The notes beneath the pieces were generated by a model. It did not search any database. It saw only the letters and a program-made list of their open reading frames with translations, and was not told where the DNA came from. Below, in pieces: positions 9,401 through 16,382 of a stretch of DNA of 41,849 nucleotides. The position numbers were made by a program, and so were the translations under genes. Origin of the DNA: an uncultured Opitutales bacterium (lineage in GTDB: Bacteria > Verrucomicrobiota > Verrucomicrobiia > Opitutales > Intestinicryptomonadaceae); contig URDC01000008.1 in assembly GCA_900546565.1 (NCBI GenBank), positions 1 through 41,849 on the forward strand, given 5' to 3'. Position 1 is the first letter of the stretch. Each line of letters starts with the position of its first letter.

Positions 9401-9674
9401 CGCTTCAAAGGCAAAAGTTCTCGACGACCTGCAAAACAACCCCGATTGCGCGGAAATATGCGGGTTCTTCCGCACAAACTGCCTCGTAAAAATCCCGAAC
9501 GACGTTGCGGATAAAGACGGAAAATTTTTACTAAAAGCCGGTTTTTATAAGTCGAATACGATAATGGCAAGTGGGTCGGCAAAATTAACCGACCCTAACG
9601 GAATAATAAAAATAGTAGGCATACAACACCTAATGAACGCGGGAATGAAGCGGGTTGAAACAAATACAATATAA
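6450..9674 (+). CDS. cas9: Type II-C CRISPR-associated endonuclease Cas9, compact
   Basis: RNA-guided DNA endonuclease of the CRISPR interference step, using crRNA and tracrRNA. The 1074-residue protein has RuvC-I at the N-terminus (GFDIGKGSLG, Asp11) and a bridge helix near 48-69. RuvC-II is IVLEFVRD with Glu539; HNH is VEHIFPRS with His621, and with Asn635 and Asn644 in the region matching SpCas9 Asn854 and Asn863. RuvC-III is KKHHALDA with His784 and Asp787. The catalytic set is therefore intact. Length and the absence of csn2 and cas4 place it in type II-C. Oddities are KGSLGEAV in place of the usual TNSVGWAV-like motif, a bridge helix poor in arginine, and a charged low-complexity insert at about 152-178. 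The C-terminal stretch (about 990-1070) should hold the PAM-interacting domain. It overlaps cas1 by one base (TAATG). Confidence 0.97.
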   Translation: MHTKETVWGFDIGKGSLGEAVRVGNEFKHVLSMEIDADFAEIKTAAATRRAWRTREAHKAREMWLEKCLSDADIEILGRRKVDVVDGTWKLVSRGDGRLEREFPADGENVCYNSIALRCKLLLGEKLESWQVFKALNSAIQNRGYDAQIPWGDEDGKSSETKRSGKSDSAKKSGEDESYAERLALFEREFDKLLAEVENREKYDFPCFFKAAKMGLWSPENPDKVGIRIDNTAEKAKGYVVPRNAVIAEFRALVNAAAKQYPKLKGKADFIMFGKAEEAYASYKPELRRKFGLRRGADSDWTALGQKTPRFDNRIIGKCKLIPRLNVCKIKPLKECKTEDDFLPHTITLALKLLNLRFFRGAGIDSLSFDEFLRAFELARQNKFSLNKTNLKKFFKTIGAEIMDENQSSVEQPREGGRASYSRPAMRLLRDLIFSGKSPAEFYASRICKIENTDKNRGLVAEDLAFIKLMEDIPWNGIFVPDVDTFNFANIRESERADKINKLIGSQNDPIVRHRLAFFYERIKLLESKFGAPDKIVLEFVRDDFLGSKAKKEMSQGIKKRFEEKKKLAEELDSQRTEFGNKYASKKMLLKFELYKKQRGRCVYTDNALPLSELENLEVEHIFPRSRGGADAMYNYVLTDENTNKQKGDRTPFEWLSSDKTKWESYCDRVRSLTQSLGAKRCKLLVSPNAEELMQKYTALAETAWISKLAQKICCIHFGFQFGGLKGEKKVWTVSGNTTAMIRGRYGLNRLLHNEEISEDLPLLDRIVKEKNFEEKNRDNKKHHALDAMCICFAPTSNAQKALSRKNILPEEIAKNPESDDARNFFAKYLAEVVPTKVAIKKPELEQTIYSKRVIGGRQTIVKKCNVRDLAYKGQNPKYDFDTLTKRIKDIINPVSKRVIEDFAKTEPTEPEWEDWCKYEAAIPSKNGSPTRLLRVLVEIGNPEEYKDLSKDGCGAYRKGDSHKGQFIWKNKKGRYIVAPIYAHASKAKVLDDLQNNPDCAEICGFFRTNCLVKIPNDVADKDGKFLLKAGFYKSNTIMASGSAKLTDPNGIIKIVGIQHLMNAGMKRVETNTI

Positions 9675-10564
9675 TGAGCTATCATATTCTGCACATTATG
9701 GATTACGGGTGCAAGCTCACGCGCGAGCGCGGCTTGCTCGTATGTAAAAAAGACGGCGGAATATTGGGTAAAATCGCGTTGGAGGACTTGCGCGCGGTCG
9801 TGCTCGCAAACGAAACCGTGTCTATTAGCGGCAACGTAATCGCGGCTCTCGCCGAGTGCGACGCCGTAATCCTCCATTGCAAAAATTTCAAACCCGTAGG
9901 CATAACAATCCCCAACAATAGAACGTATGACACAAGCGTTGTTCTGAACCAATCGGCTGGAAACAAAAACCTGAACGCCGCAATCTGGCGGCGGCTGCTC
10001 GCGGCAAAAGTCCGCAATAACGCCGAATGCCTAAAACTCGCAGGAGTCAAAGATTGCCGCCTCTTTGCAATGGCACAGGTTTCGGGTTCGGCTCTAAACG
10101 AGTCGCTTTGTGCCCGCGAGTATTGGAAACACTACTTTCCGCTTTTGGGCGAATACGGCGTCGGACGCGACCCCGAAAACGAAGATTCAAAAACAAACAT
10201 GCTGCTCAATTACGGCTACGGCATAATGTCGGCAATAATACACCGCGCCGTTATCGTCGCAGGGTTGAACCCCCTCTTGGGAGTAAACCATAAAACATAT
10301 TACAAAAACACGCCGCTTGTCCACGATGCAATCGAGCCGTTCAGGGCTTTTGTCGATTTCGCCCTGTTCAAATTTCTGACGTCAAAAAACGATACTTCTG
10401 TTTCGAATTGGGCGGTATTTTTCGGAAAATTTTTGCGGGATAGACGCATCAAAAAGGGAATCGTCTCGATGAAATTATGCGACGCTCCCGACTACCTCTG
10501 CCAAACGCTCGCAAACACATACCGCCGCAAAAATTCCGAAGAATTATGGACACCGAAACTGTAA
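9674..10564 (+). CDS. cas1: CRISPR adaptation integrase Cas1 (type II)
   Basis: Metal-dependent integrase that, with Cas2, inserts new spacers at the leader-repeat junction. The 296-residue product has the all-beta N-terminal domain and the helical catalytic domain. The active-site triad is visible: Glu143 in LNESLCAREYW, His206 in LGVNHKTYY and Asp218 in LVHDAIEPFR. The start ATG shares its A with the cas9 TAA, so translation is probably coupled. Length is normal for type II Cas1 (about 290-305 residues). Confidence 0.97.
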   Translation: MSYHILHIMDYGCKLTRERGLLVCKKDGGILGKIALEDLRAVVLANETVSISGNVIAALAECDAVILHCKNFKPVGITIPNNRTYDTSVVLNQSAGNKNLNAAIWRRLLAAKVRNNAECLKLAGVKDCRLFAMAQVSGSALNESLCAREYWKHYFPLLGEYGVGRDPENEDSKTNMLLNYGYGIMSAIIHRAVIVAGLNPLLGVNHKTYYKNTPLVHDAIEPFRAFVDFALFKFLTSKNDTSVSNWAVFFGKFLRDRRIKKGIVSMKLCDAPDYLCQTLANTYRRKNSEELWTPKL

Positions 10565-10591
10565 AACAAAAACCGCAACCACGCCACGCAA

Positions 10592-11014
10592 ATGCCGCGC
10601 GAAATCAGAAAAAGGAGTCCGTTTAGAATGGGCTGGTTAATGGCGATGTTCGACCTGCCCGTTTTGCTGGACGAAGAACGCAAAGAGGCCACCCGTTTCA
10701 GAAACGCCCTACTCGACGACGGCTTCATAATGATTCAGTATTCCGTCTATTCAAGGCCGTGCGTTTCCATGGAGCGGATGAAAAAGTATTACGAACGCGT
10801 AAAATCATACGCGCCCACAACGGGAGACATTCGACTTCTGTTCTTTACGGACAAGCAATGGGCTACAAGCAAATTTGTGTGCCGACGCCCAAAAAAACTC
10901 GAAAAAGTCCCCGAACAAATCGAATTTTTTACGGAACATAACGGGGAACTCTATCCGAAAGAACCGCCGAAATACGATGTCGACAAAAAAGACAATAACT
11001 TCCTGCTTTTTTGA
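10592..11014 (+). CDS. cas2: CRISPR adaptation protein Cas2
   Basis: Forms the Cas1-Cas2 spacer-integration complex as a central dimer. The product has the ferredoxin-like start LMAMFDLPV followed by FIMIQYSVYSRPC and LLFFTDKQW, matching Cas2 proteins of type II-C loci. Two starts are possible. ATG 10592 gives 140 residues with a short basic N-terminal extension, as seen in several II-C relatives. ATG 10628 gives 128 residues and has AAAGGAG ten bases upstream (10611-10617). I give the longer form; the shorter has the better ribosome site. It is the last gene of the operon, 27 bp after cas1. Confidence 0.93.
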   Translation: MPREIRKRSPFRMGWLMAMFDLPVLLDEERKEATRFRNALLDDGFIMIQYSVYSRPCVSMERMKKYYERVKSYAPTTGDIRLLFFTDKQWATSKFVCRRPKKLEKVPEQIEFFTEHNGELYPKEPPKYDVDKKDNNFLLF

Positions 11015-11019
11015 AAAAA

Positions 11020-11096
11020 TAAAAAATATGCCGAATTCCAAGGTACTACGTAGAGCTTAAAATTCGGCAAAATCAGTTAAGACTTTACAACTAAAA
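11020..11096 (-). ncRNA. Candidate tracrRNA between cas2 and the CRISPR array
   Basis: Read on the plus strand, GTTAAGACTTTACAAC at 11076-11091 matches the start of the repeat in crRNA sense (GTTTTGACTTTACAAC) at 14 of 16 positions. The minus-strand RNA would therefore pair with the crRNA repeat as 3 bp, a 2x2 U-U bulge, then 11 bp, the usual crRNA-tracrRNA shape. Nine nucleotides on, a 39-nt hairpin (11030-11068) has 13-bp arms, GCCGAATTTTAAG and CTTGGAATTCGGC, with two G-U pairs. It is followed by T6 at 11021-11026 and T6 at 11014-11019. Upstream, TTGACG (11129-11134) and GATTAT (11103-11108) form a weak promoter with a long 20-bp spacer. The RNA converges on cas2. No other anti-repeat of this quality was found. 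Confidence 0.8.
11021..11068 (-). terminator. Intrinsic terminator of the tracrRNA
   Basis: A 13-bp stem (two G-U pairs) with a 13-nt loop is followed on the minus strand by ATA and T6, and a second T6 lies directly after. On the plus strand there is no T run, so it acts for the minus strand only. Confidence 0.75.
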
Positions 11097-11138
11097 AGTA
11101 TGATAATCGTCTAACACAAAATAAATTGCGTCAAGCAT

Positions 11139-12294
11139 AATCTAAAAAAGAACACTTCGTTGTAAAGTCAAAACCGGTTTCAGTTGTCGAGCGTATTGCG
11201 TTTTGAATCTAAAAAAGAACACTTCGTTGTAAAGTCAAAACATATCGATGAATACGCGCGTATCAACCGCTAATCTAAAAAAGAACACTTCGTTGTAAAG
11301 TCAAAACAAACTCGCGAGCGCAGATGTGCACGCGGGAAATCTAAAAAAGAACACTTCGTTGTAAAGTCAAAACAAACATTTCAACCGCGTTGTGTCGCCC
11401 AACAATCTAAAAAAGAACACTTCGTTGTAAAGTCAAAACCCTCGAACTGCACAAAATTTCGGTCGTCTGAATCTAAAAAAGAACACTTCGTTGTAAAGTC
11501 AAAACGCGGCGACGCGGTTTTTTCGCGGCCGACTAATCTAAAAAAGAACACTTCGTTGTAAAGTCAAAACTTCGGTTTGATGTTCCCGTTCGGGTCCCGG
11601 AATCTAAAAAAGAACACTTCGTTGTAAAGTCAAAACAAACGAGCGCGTCGAGCCGCTCGAAGACCGAATCTAAAAAAGAACACTTCGTTGTAAAGTCAAA
11701 ACGACGACGACTCTGCGCCCAAAAAAAAAGCGAATCTAAAAAAGAACACTTCGTTGTAAAGTCAAAACTTGCCGTTGGAGTTTAATTTCTGCAAATAAAA
11801 TCTAAAAAAGAACACTTCGTTGTAAAGTCAAAACAAGCCCTCGGCGGCTATCTTTTGCAGCTCGAATCTAAAAAAGAACACTTCGTTGTAAAGTCAAAAC
11901 AAGGGGGTTAACTTGGACAATTTTTCCATAAATCTAAAAAAGAACACTTCGTTGTAAAGTCAAAACAAGTGTTTTTCGAGTTCCAAATCCGCCGAAAATC
12001 TAAAAAAGAACACTTCGTTGTAAAGTCAAAACTTCTCGCTGATATACTCGTAGACGAGGCGAATCTAAAAAAGAACACTTCGTTGTAAAGTCAAAACCGC
12101 CGCGCCGACGGCTTGCAGACGCTTTGAATCTAAAAAAGAACACTTCGTTGTAAAGTCAAAACAAACGTCTCCATTGTGTCGCTGTCGTATGCAATCTAAA
12201 AAAGAACACTTTGTTGTAAAGTCAAAACACGCGTCTACATTTGGCGTAGTGGTTGTTGAATCTAAAAAAGAACACTTTGTTGTAAAGTCAAAAC
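11139..12294 (-). CRISPR. CRISPR array, 18 repeats of 36 bp and 17 spacers
   Basis: The plus-strand repeat begins AATCTAAAAAAG and ends GTAAAGTCAAAAC. Repeats start at 11139, 11206, 11272, 11338, 11404, 11470, 11535, 11601, 11667, 11733, 11799, 11865, 11931, 11997, 12062, 12127, 12193 and 12259. Spacers are 29-31 bp and all differ. Sixteen repeats are identical; the two rightmost (12193 and 12259) share one change, CTTCG to CTTTG. The strand is given as minus because the anti-repeat of the tracrRNA pairs with the minus-strand repeat, which begins GTTTTGACTTTACAAC like other type II-C crRNAs. No spacer was recognised as matching this window. Confidence 0.98.
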
Positions 12295-12376
12295 ATTAAA
12301 GCGACAACATCTCCCGATGCAATAAAACTAACGCCTTATAAGAATAGGCTTATTAAAAAAACTTACAATATTTTTA
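12295..12376. other. AT-rich flank of the CRISPR array (possible leader)
   Basis: An 82-bp AT-rich stretch between the last repeat and the ModF-like gene stop. It contains an imperfect hairpin at 12333-12349 (GCC-TTAT-AAGA-ATA-GGC), followed on the minus strand by a loose T-rich stretch, perhaps a weak terminator for the upstream minus-strand gene. If the array is transcribed on the minus strand, this is the upstream leader position, but no clear promoter is seen. Confidence 0.35.
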
Positions 12377-13819
12377 TTATATCATCGTTTTGACGCGCCC
12401 TTTTTCGAGTTCCAGTTTGCGGGTAAGACATTTCGGCAGACGCGTTTCGTAATGCCCCACATAGATTATTGTTTTGCCGTATTGACTCAGCTCGTCGAGG
12501 GCGGCGTTAAAGCGGTTTGTTTGCGCGCTATCAAGCCCTTGGCACGGCTCGTCGAGTATCAACAATGGCGGATTTTTCACAACCGTCCGCGCAAGCAACG
12601 CCATTCGCTGCTTCCCGAGAGGAAGCTCGTTTAGCAAAATGTTTTTCTCGGCAGTCAAGTCGAAAAATTCGAGAGTCTGCTCGATTTTTTGACTGTCCGA
12701 AAAACTCACGTCCAAAAACCATCCCATCGTATCCAAAAGCCCCGACGCTACGGAATTCCACACAGTCGCGTTCGGGTCGAAATACCAGTGCATTTCGGGC
12801 GAAATTATGCCCATTTTCTTTTTGATGTCCCAAATGCTCTCGCCGCTGCCGCGCAGCTTCCCGAAAAGGCGGATATCGTTGCCGTAAGCCTGCGGATTGT
12901 CGCCGCAGACAAGACTCAGCAGCGTTGATTTCCCCGAACCATTGCGCCCCTGCAAGAGCCATTTTTCGCCCGCTCGGACAGTCCAGGAAACGTTGTCCAA
13001 AATAATTTTTTCGCCATAGCGCACACAGACATTGTTCGCCTCTATAAAAGTTTCGGAGGGAATTTCAGGCGACTGCTGCAAAAAATAGGGAACCGTTTTT
13101 TTCGGAACGGAAACTTCGGGCGAATCAACCGCAACGCCGTCGGTTTCTACAATTTTCCCTCCCGAAATTTTCGCGAAACGGTTGATTGATTTCGGCAGCT
13201 CGGTGTCGTTCGTTGCGATGACGACAGTCGTGCCCGCCGCGCATTCCTCGTCGACAATGTCGTTGAGCGTCTTGCGCGAAGCCGCGTCCAACCCCGTATA
13301 CGGGTCGTCCAAAAGCAGAAGCCGAGGTTTGAGCCACAACGCACGGACAAGTTGAAGCTTTTTGTGCTCTCCGCTCGAAAGCTCTATTAACTGCGTCTCG
13401 CGGCATTTCGCAAAACCTAACCGCTCCAAAATCGGCTCGACATCGGCAATATCGAGCCCGCGCTCGCGCCCGAAAACTTCAAGCTCGCCGTAAACTGTCA
13501 GCGTGTCGCGCTCGGCATGATAGTTGTAGCGTTGCTGATAATAGAAATTTCTGTCGCCTTCAAGATTTGTGAACTTATACCAATTATCAACATAAAATAT
13601 CTTTTCGCGACAACCGCAATCATCGCCAAAATCCGCCGAAATCCGCCCGCCCGCAATTTCCGTTTTGCCCGCAATAGCCTTCAACAGACACGATTTCCCC
13701 GTTCCGCTCCCGCCCGAGACAACCCAGTTTTCGCCGCGGGAAATTTTCCAGTCAAGCCCGTCGAACACCGTTTTCGCGCCATAGCGGATTTGCAAAGATT
13801 CTACCGATACAAGTTCCAT
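12377..13819 (-). CDS. modF: ModF/PhrA-like protein with two ABC ATPase domains
   Basis: A 480-residue cytoplasmic protein of two tandem ABC ATPase domains with no membrane segments. Domain 1 has Walker A GGSGTGKS (about 36-43), signature LSSGE and Walker B LLLLDDP. Domain 2 has GRNGSGKS, a degenerate signature LPLGK and Walker B LLILDEP. The stretch NDIRLFGKLRGSGESIWDIK in domain 2 is characteristic of Escherichia coli ModF, a protein linked by its operon to molybdate transport but of uncertain role (older name PhrA, photorepair). No molybdate transporter or regulator lies nearby, so a molybdate role is not supported by context. It stands alone between the CRISPR array and ilvC. Confidence 0.85.
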   Translation of the reverse strand: MELVSVESLQIRYGAKTVFDGLDWKISRGENWVVSGGSGTGKSCLLKAIAGKTEIAGGRISADFGDDCGCREKIFYVDNWYKFTNLEGDRNFYYQQRYNYHAERDTLTVYGELEVFGRERGLDIADVEPILERLGFAKCRETQLIELSSGEHKKLQLVRALWLKPRLLLLDDPYTGLDAASRKTLNDIVDEECAAGTTVVIATNDTELPKSINRFAKISGGKIVETDGVAVDSPEVSVPKKTVPYFLQQSPEIPSETFIEANNVCVRYGEKIILDNVSWTVRAGEKWLLQGRNGSGKSTLLSLVCGDNPQAYGNDIRLFGKLRGSGESIWDIKKKMGIISPEMHWYFDPNATVWNSVASGLLDTMGWFLDVSFSDSQKIEQTLEFFDLTAEKNILLNELPLGKQRMALLARTVVKNPPLLILDEPCQGLDSAQTNRFNAALDELSQYGKTIIYVGHYETRLPKCLTRKLELEKGRVKTMI

Positions 13820-13840
13820 CTCTAAAAAAAATCAGACATA

Positions 13841-13877
13841 AAAAAGTTGCGGCGGAGGAAAACCTCTCCCCCGCCGC
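13841..13877 (-). terminator. Intrinsic terminator after ilvC
   Basis: On the minus strand GCGGCGG and CCGCCGC form a 7-bp GC stem, extended after one mismatch, at 13849-13877. A T5 run follows at 13841-13845. It lies 18 bp after the ilvC stop and before the ModF-like gene. Confidence 0.65.
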
Positions 13878-13894
13878 GAGTTTGCGCAACTCGA

Positions 13895-15376
13895 TTAAAG
13901 CGTCTTAATCGGGCGCATTGCCGTCATATACTTGCGCAGCTTTATGCCGACAATTTCGACGGGGTGGTTGCGGATAGCCTCGTTGACGTGGACAAGCTGG
14001 ACGTTGTCGACCGAACCGTCTTTGCCTTCGTTGAAGTTTTTGCCGCAAAGTTCCGGCGTAATCTTCTTCATAAAGTCGGCGAGCAGCGGCTTGCAGGCGT
14101 TATAGAAAAGATAGTTGCCGTATTCGGCGGTGTCAGAAATTACTCGGTTCATTTCGTAGAGCTTCCTGCGCGCAATGGTGTTGGCAATAAGCGGAGTTTC
14201 GTGCAGCGATTCGTAGTATGCCGACGGCGGCTGAATGCCCGCTTCGCACATCGTTTCGAACGCGAGCTCAATGCCCGCCACAATGAACGCCGAAAGCAGC
14301 AGATAGTTGTCGAAGTATTCCTGCTCGGAAATCTTCATATCGCCCGCGGGCGTCTGCTCGAAAGCGGTCTTGCCCGTTTCTTCGCGCCATTTCAAAAGCT
14401 TTGCGTCGCCGTTGCGCCAGTCTTCCATCATTGTGGAGCTGAATTCGCCCGACATAATGTCGTCCTGATGCTTGCGGAAAAGCGGACGCATAATGCCTTT
14501 AAGCTCCTGCGCCAACTCGTAGGCCTTGATTTTGGCGGGGTTCGAAAGCCTGTCGAGCATGCCCGTAATGCCGCCGTGCTTCAAAGCTTCGGTGATAACC
14601 TCGATGCCGTATTGGCCGAGCTTTGCCGCATACGAGGGATTGATGCCGTTTTCGACCATTTTGTCGAAGCACAAAATCGTGGCAGTCTGCAACAGACCGC
14701 AAAGAATCGTCTGTTCGCCCATGAGGTCCGATTTCACTTCCGCCACGAACGACGACTTCAACACGCCTGCCTTGTTCGCGCCCAGCCCCACACAGTAGGC
14801 TTTCGCATAAGCCCAGCCCTTGCCTTCGGGATCGTTTTCTGGATGGACAGCCGCGAGCGCGGGAACGCCGAAGCCGCGCAAATACTCGGCGCGAACTTCC
14901 GTGCCGGGGCCCTTCGGGGCGACCATAATCACCGTGATGTCCTTGCGGATTTGCATGCCCTCTTCGACAATGTTAAAGCCGTGCGAATACGACAACGCCG
15001 AGTTCTGCTTCATAAGCGGCATGACCGCCGAAATCACATTCGAGTGCTGCTTGTCGGGCGTGAGGTTGATAACCAAGTCGGCAGTCGGAATGAGTTCGTC
15101 ATAAGTGCCGACCTTGAAATTGTTGCCCGTCGCATTCTTCCACGACGCGCGCTTTTCGTCGATAGCCGACTGACGCAGCGCATAGGAAATATCCAAGCCG
15201 CTGTCGCGCAAATTAAGACCCTGATTGAGCCCCTGCGCGCCGCAGCCCACGATTACGATTTTCTTGCCTTTGAGCGCCTCGACACCGCCGTCGAATTCCG
15301 AGCGGTCCATAAGCTGGGCCTGGTTGAGCTGCCTGAGCTTTTCCCTCAACGGCAGTGTATTAAAATAATTAGCCAT
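13895..15376 (-). CDS. ilvC: Ketol-acid reductoisomerase, class II (long form)
   Basis: Second common step of valine and isoleucine synthesis: rearranges and reduces 2-acetolactate or 2-aceto-2-hydroxybutanoate with NADPH and magnesium. The 493-residue length matches the class II enzyme of enterobacteria and plants rather than the roughly 330-residue class I form. The NADPH-binding motif VGCGAQGLNQG is near residues 43-53. YSHGFNI and the duplicated C-terminal knotted domain follow (EQEYFDNYLLLSAFIVAGIE near 340). ATG 15376 is preceded by AAAGGA at a fair distance. It has its own promoter and terminator. No ilvB, ilvN or ilvD is next to it; cimA, lysC and thrC lie elsewhere in the window. Confidence 0.97.
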   Translation of the reverse strand: MANYFNTLPLREKLRQLNQAQLMDRSEFDGGVEALKGKKIVIVGCGAQGLNQGLNLRDSGLDISYALRQSAIDEKRASWKNATGNNFKVGTYDELIPTADLVINLTPDKQHSNVISAVMPLMKQNSALSYSHGFNIVEEGMQIRKDITVIMVAPKGPGTEVRAEYLRGFGVPALAAVHPENDPEGKGWAYAKAYCVGLGANKAGVLKSSFVAEVKSDLMGEQTILCGLLQTATILCFDKMVENGINPSYAAKLGQYGIEVITEALKHGGITGMLDRLSNPAKIKAYELAQELKGIMRPLFRKHQDDIMSGEFSSTMMEDWRNGDAKLLKWREETGKTAFEQTPAGDMKISEQEYFDNYLLLSAFIVAGIELAFETMCEAGIQPPSAYYESLHETPLIANTIARRKLYEMNRVISDTAEYGNYLFYNACKPLLADFMKKITPELCGKNFNEGKDGSVDNVQLVHVNEAIRNHPVEIVGIKLRKYMTAMRPIKTL

Positions 15377-15440
15377 AATATTTTCCTTTCGTGTTTTGAT
15401 TTTGTTTAGATATTGAAAAAATAAAAAAACGCTTTATTTT

Positions 15441-15469
15441 ATTAAATTTCGATAAAAATTACTATTCAA
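15441..15469 (-). promoter_or_regulatory. Candidate ilvC promoter
   Basis: On the minus strand TTGAAT (15464-15469), a 17-bp spacer and TTTAAT (15441-15446) predict a start near 15434. That leaves a leader of about 58 nt before the ilvC ATG, too short to hold an obvious leader peptide. Confidence 0.45.
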
Positions 15470-15478
15470 AATTAAAAA

Positions 15479-16150
15479 TCAAGTCCGTCCGTGTTTTATG
15501 ATTTCCTCGGCGACCCTCCACGCGCCTGCGCTGTCGCCCCTCCTTATGATCTCCACAAGCTCGCGGTGCAGTCCGAAAGCCGAGCCGAAAATTTCGGACG
15601 ACTTGTAAATGCGCGCATACCACTTGCGCAAGTGCTCCGACGCAAGCCCGTAAAATTCGAGCAGTATCTCGTTGTGCGACGCCTCCGCAAGAGCCGTATG
15701 GAACTTGATGTCGGCATCAATGCTCTTCTCCAAGTCTCCCGACGCATTTGCCGCGTCGATTTCGGCAAGCCGCGCCTCGATGTTTTTCAAGTCCCTCTTT
15801 GTGCGCTTTTGTGCAGCCTTTTCGGCGATTTTCATTTCTAGAATCTGGCGAATTTCGTCCAAGTCGCAGCTTTGGGCGCGTTTGAGACGCTGGGCGATAG
15901 GCTCGTTCGTCGCGTGTTGCGACACCACAAACGTCCCCCGCCCCTGCATTACGCGCAAAAGCCCTATATTCGAAAGCACGCTGACGGCCTCGCGTATAGT
16001 CGAACGCCCCACGCCGTAAATGTCGGAAAGCTCCTTTTCGGGCGGAAGCTTCGCGCCCACAGGCATCTCTCCCGACGCGATTCTGCTTCGGATTAAATCC
16101 GAAACCTCGCCGGCAAGCGATTTCTTTTCGACTTTCATTGCCTCTTTCAT
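15479..16150 (-). CDS. GntR-family transcription regulator, FadR subfamily
   Basis: DNA-binding regulator with an N-terminal winged helix (LAGEVSDLIRSRIASGEMP, KLPPEKELSDIYGVGRSTIR, GLLRVMQGRGTFVV) and a C-terminal helical FCD ligand-binding domain. The latter shows the pattern DADIKFHTALAEASHNEILL. In this subfamily ligands are often organic or sugar acids, bound with a metal; here the ligand is unknown. The frame extends upstream to 16330, but the likely -10 element lies inside that extension. ATG 16150 (223 residues) or 16138 are therefore better starts. A perfect palindrome over the predicted promoter suggests self-repression. It lies 102 bp before ilvC, which has its own promoter, and next to a decayed oxidoreductase that it may once have controlled. 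Confidence 0.88.
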   Translation of the reverse strand: MKEAMKVEKKSLAGEVSDLIRSRIASGEMPVGAKLPPEKELSDIYGVGRSTIREAVSVLSNIGLLRVMQGRGTFVVSQHATNEPIAQRLKRAQSCDLDEIRQILEMKIAEKAAQKRTKRDLKNIEARLAEIDAANASGDLEKSIDADIKFHTALAEASHNEILLEFYGLASEHLRKWYARIYKSSEIFGSAFGLHRELVEIIRRGDSAGAWRVAEEIIKHGRT

Positions 16151-16279
16151 TTCACACCATACACCGTCCGATACCGCGCCGCCCCGCAAAACGCGCGCCT
16201 CGACAAAATCGACCGCCCTACCAACCGCGTCTAAAAAAAACGCTTTCGGAGGGGGCTGACGCCGCGCGGCAGGCAACAT

Positions 16280-16298
16280 CATATCATCAGATGATATG
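16280..16298. promoter_or_regulatory. Perfect palindromic operator upstream of the GntR regulator
   Basis: CATATCATCAGATGATATG is a 9-1-9 perfect inverted repeat. It lies two bases downstream of the predicted -10 of the regulator gene, so a bound protein would block initiation. The core TCATC-N-GATGA matches, as far as I recall, the site reported for Bacillus LutR, also a FadR-subfamily GntR protein. Confidence 0.65.
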
Positions 16299-16300
16299 CT

Positions 16301-16330
16301 TATTAATTCCCCTTCCCCGCGCCTTGTCAA
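16301..16330 (-). promoter_or_regulatory. Candidate promoter of the GntR regulator
   Basis: On the minus strand a consensus TTGACA (16325-16330) is followed after 18 bp by TTAATA (16301-16306), a poor -10. The predicted start, near 16294, falls inside the palindrome at 16280-16298. Confidence 0.5.
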
Positions 16331-16382
16331 GATTTTTCCGAAAATTTTTCAAAAAAAAAAAAAAAAAACGTCCTGCCCGCAA

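Noticed and set aside
12295..12376. A second anti-repeat or tracrRNA on the right flank of the array
   Set aside because: No stretch resembling the repeat beyond a few bases; only an AT-rich spacer with a weak hairpin.
13847..15409. Open plus-strand frame of 520 codons opposite ilvC
   Set aside because: Arg/His/Val-rich translation with no family features; an antisense shadow of a conserved gene caused by codon bias.
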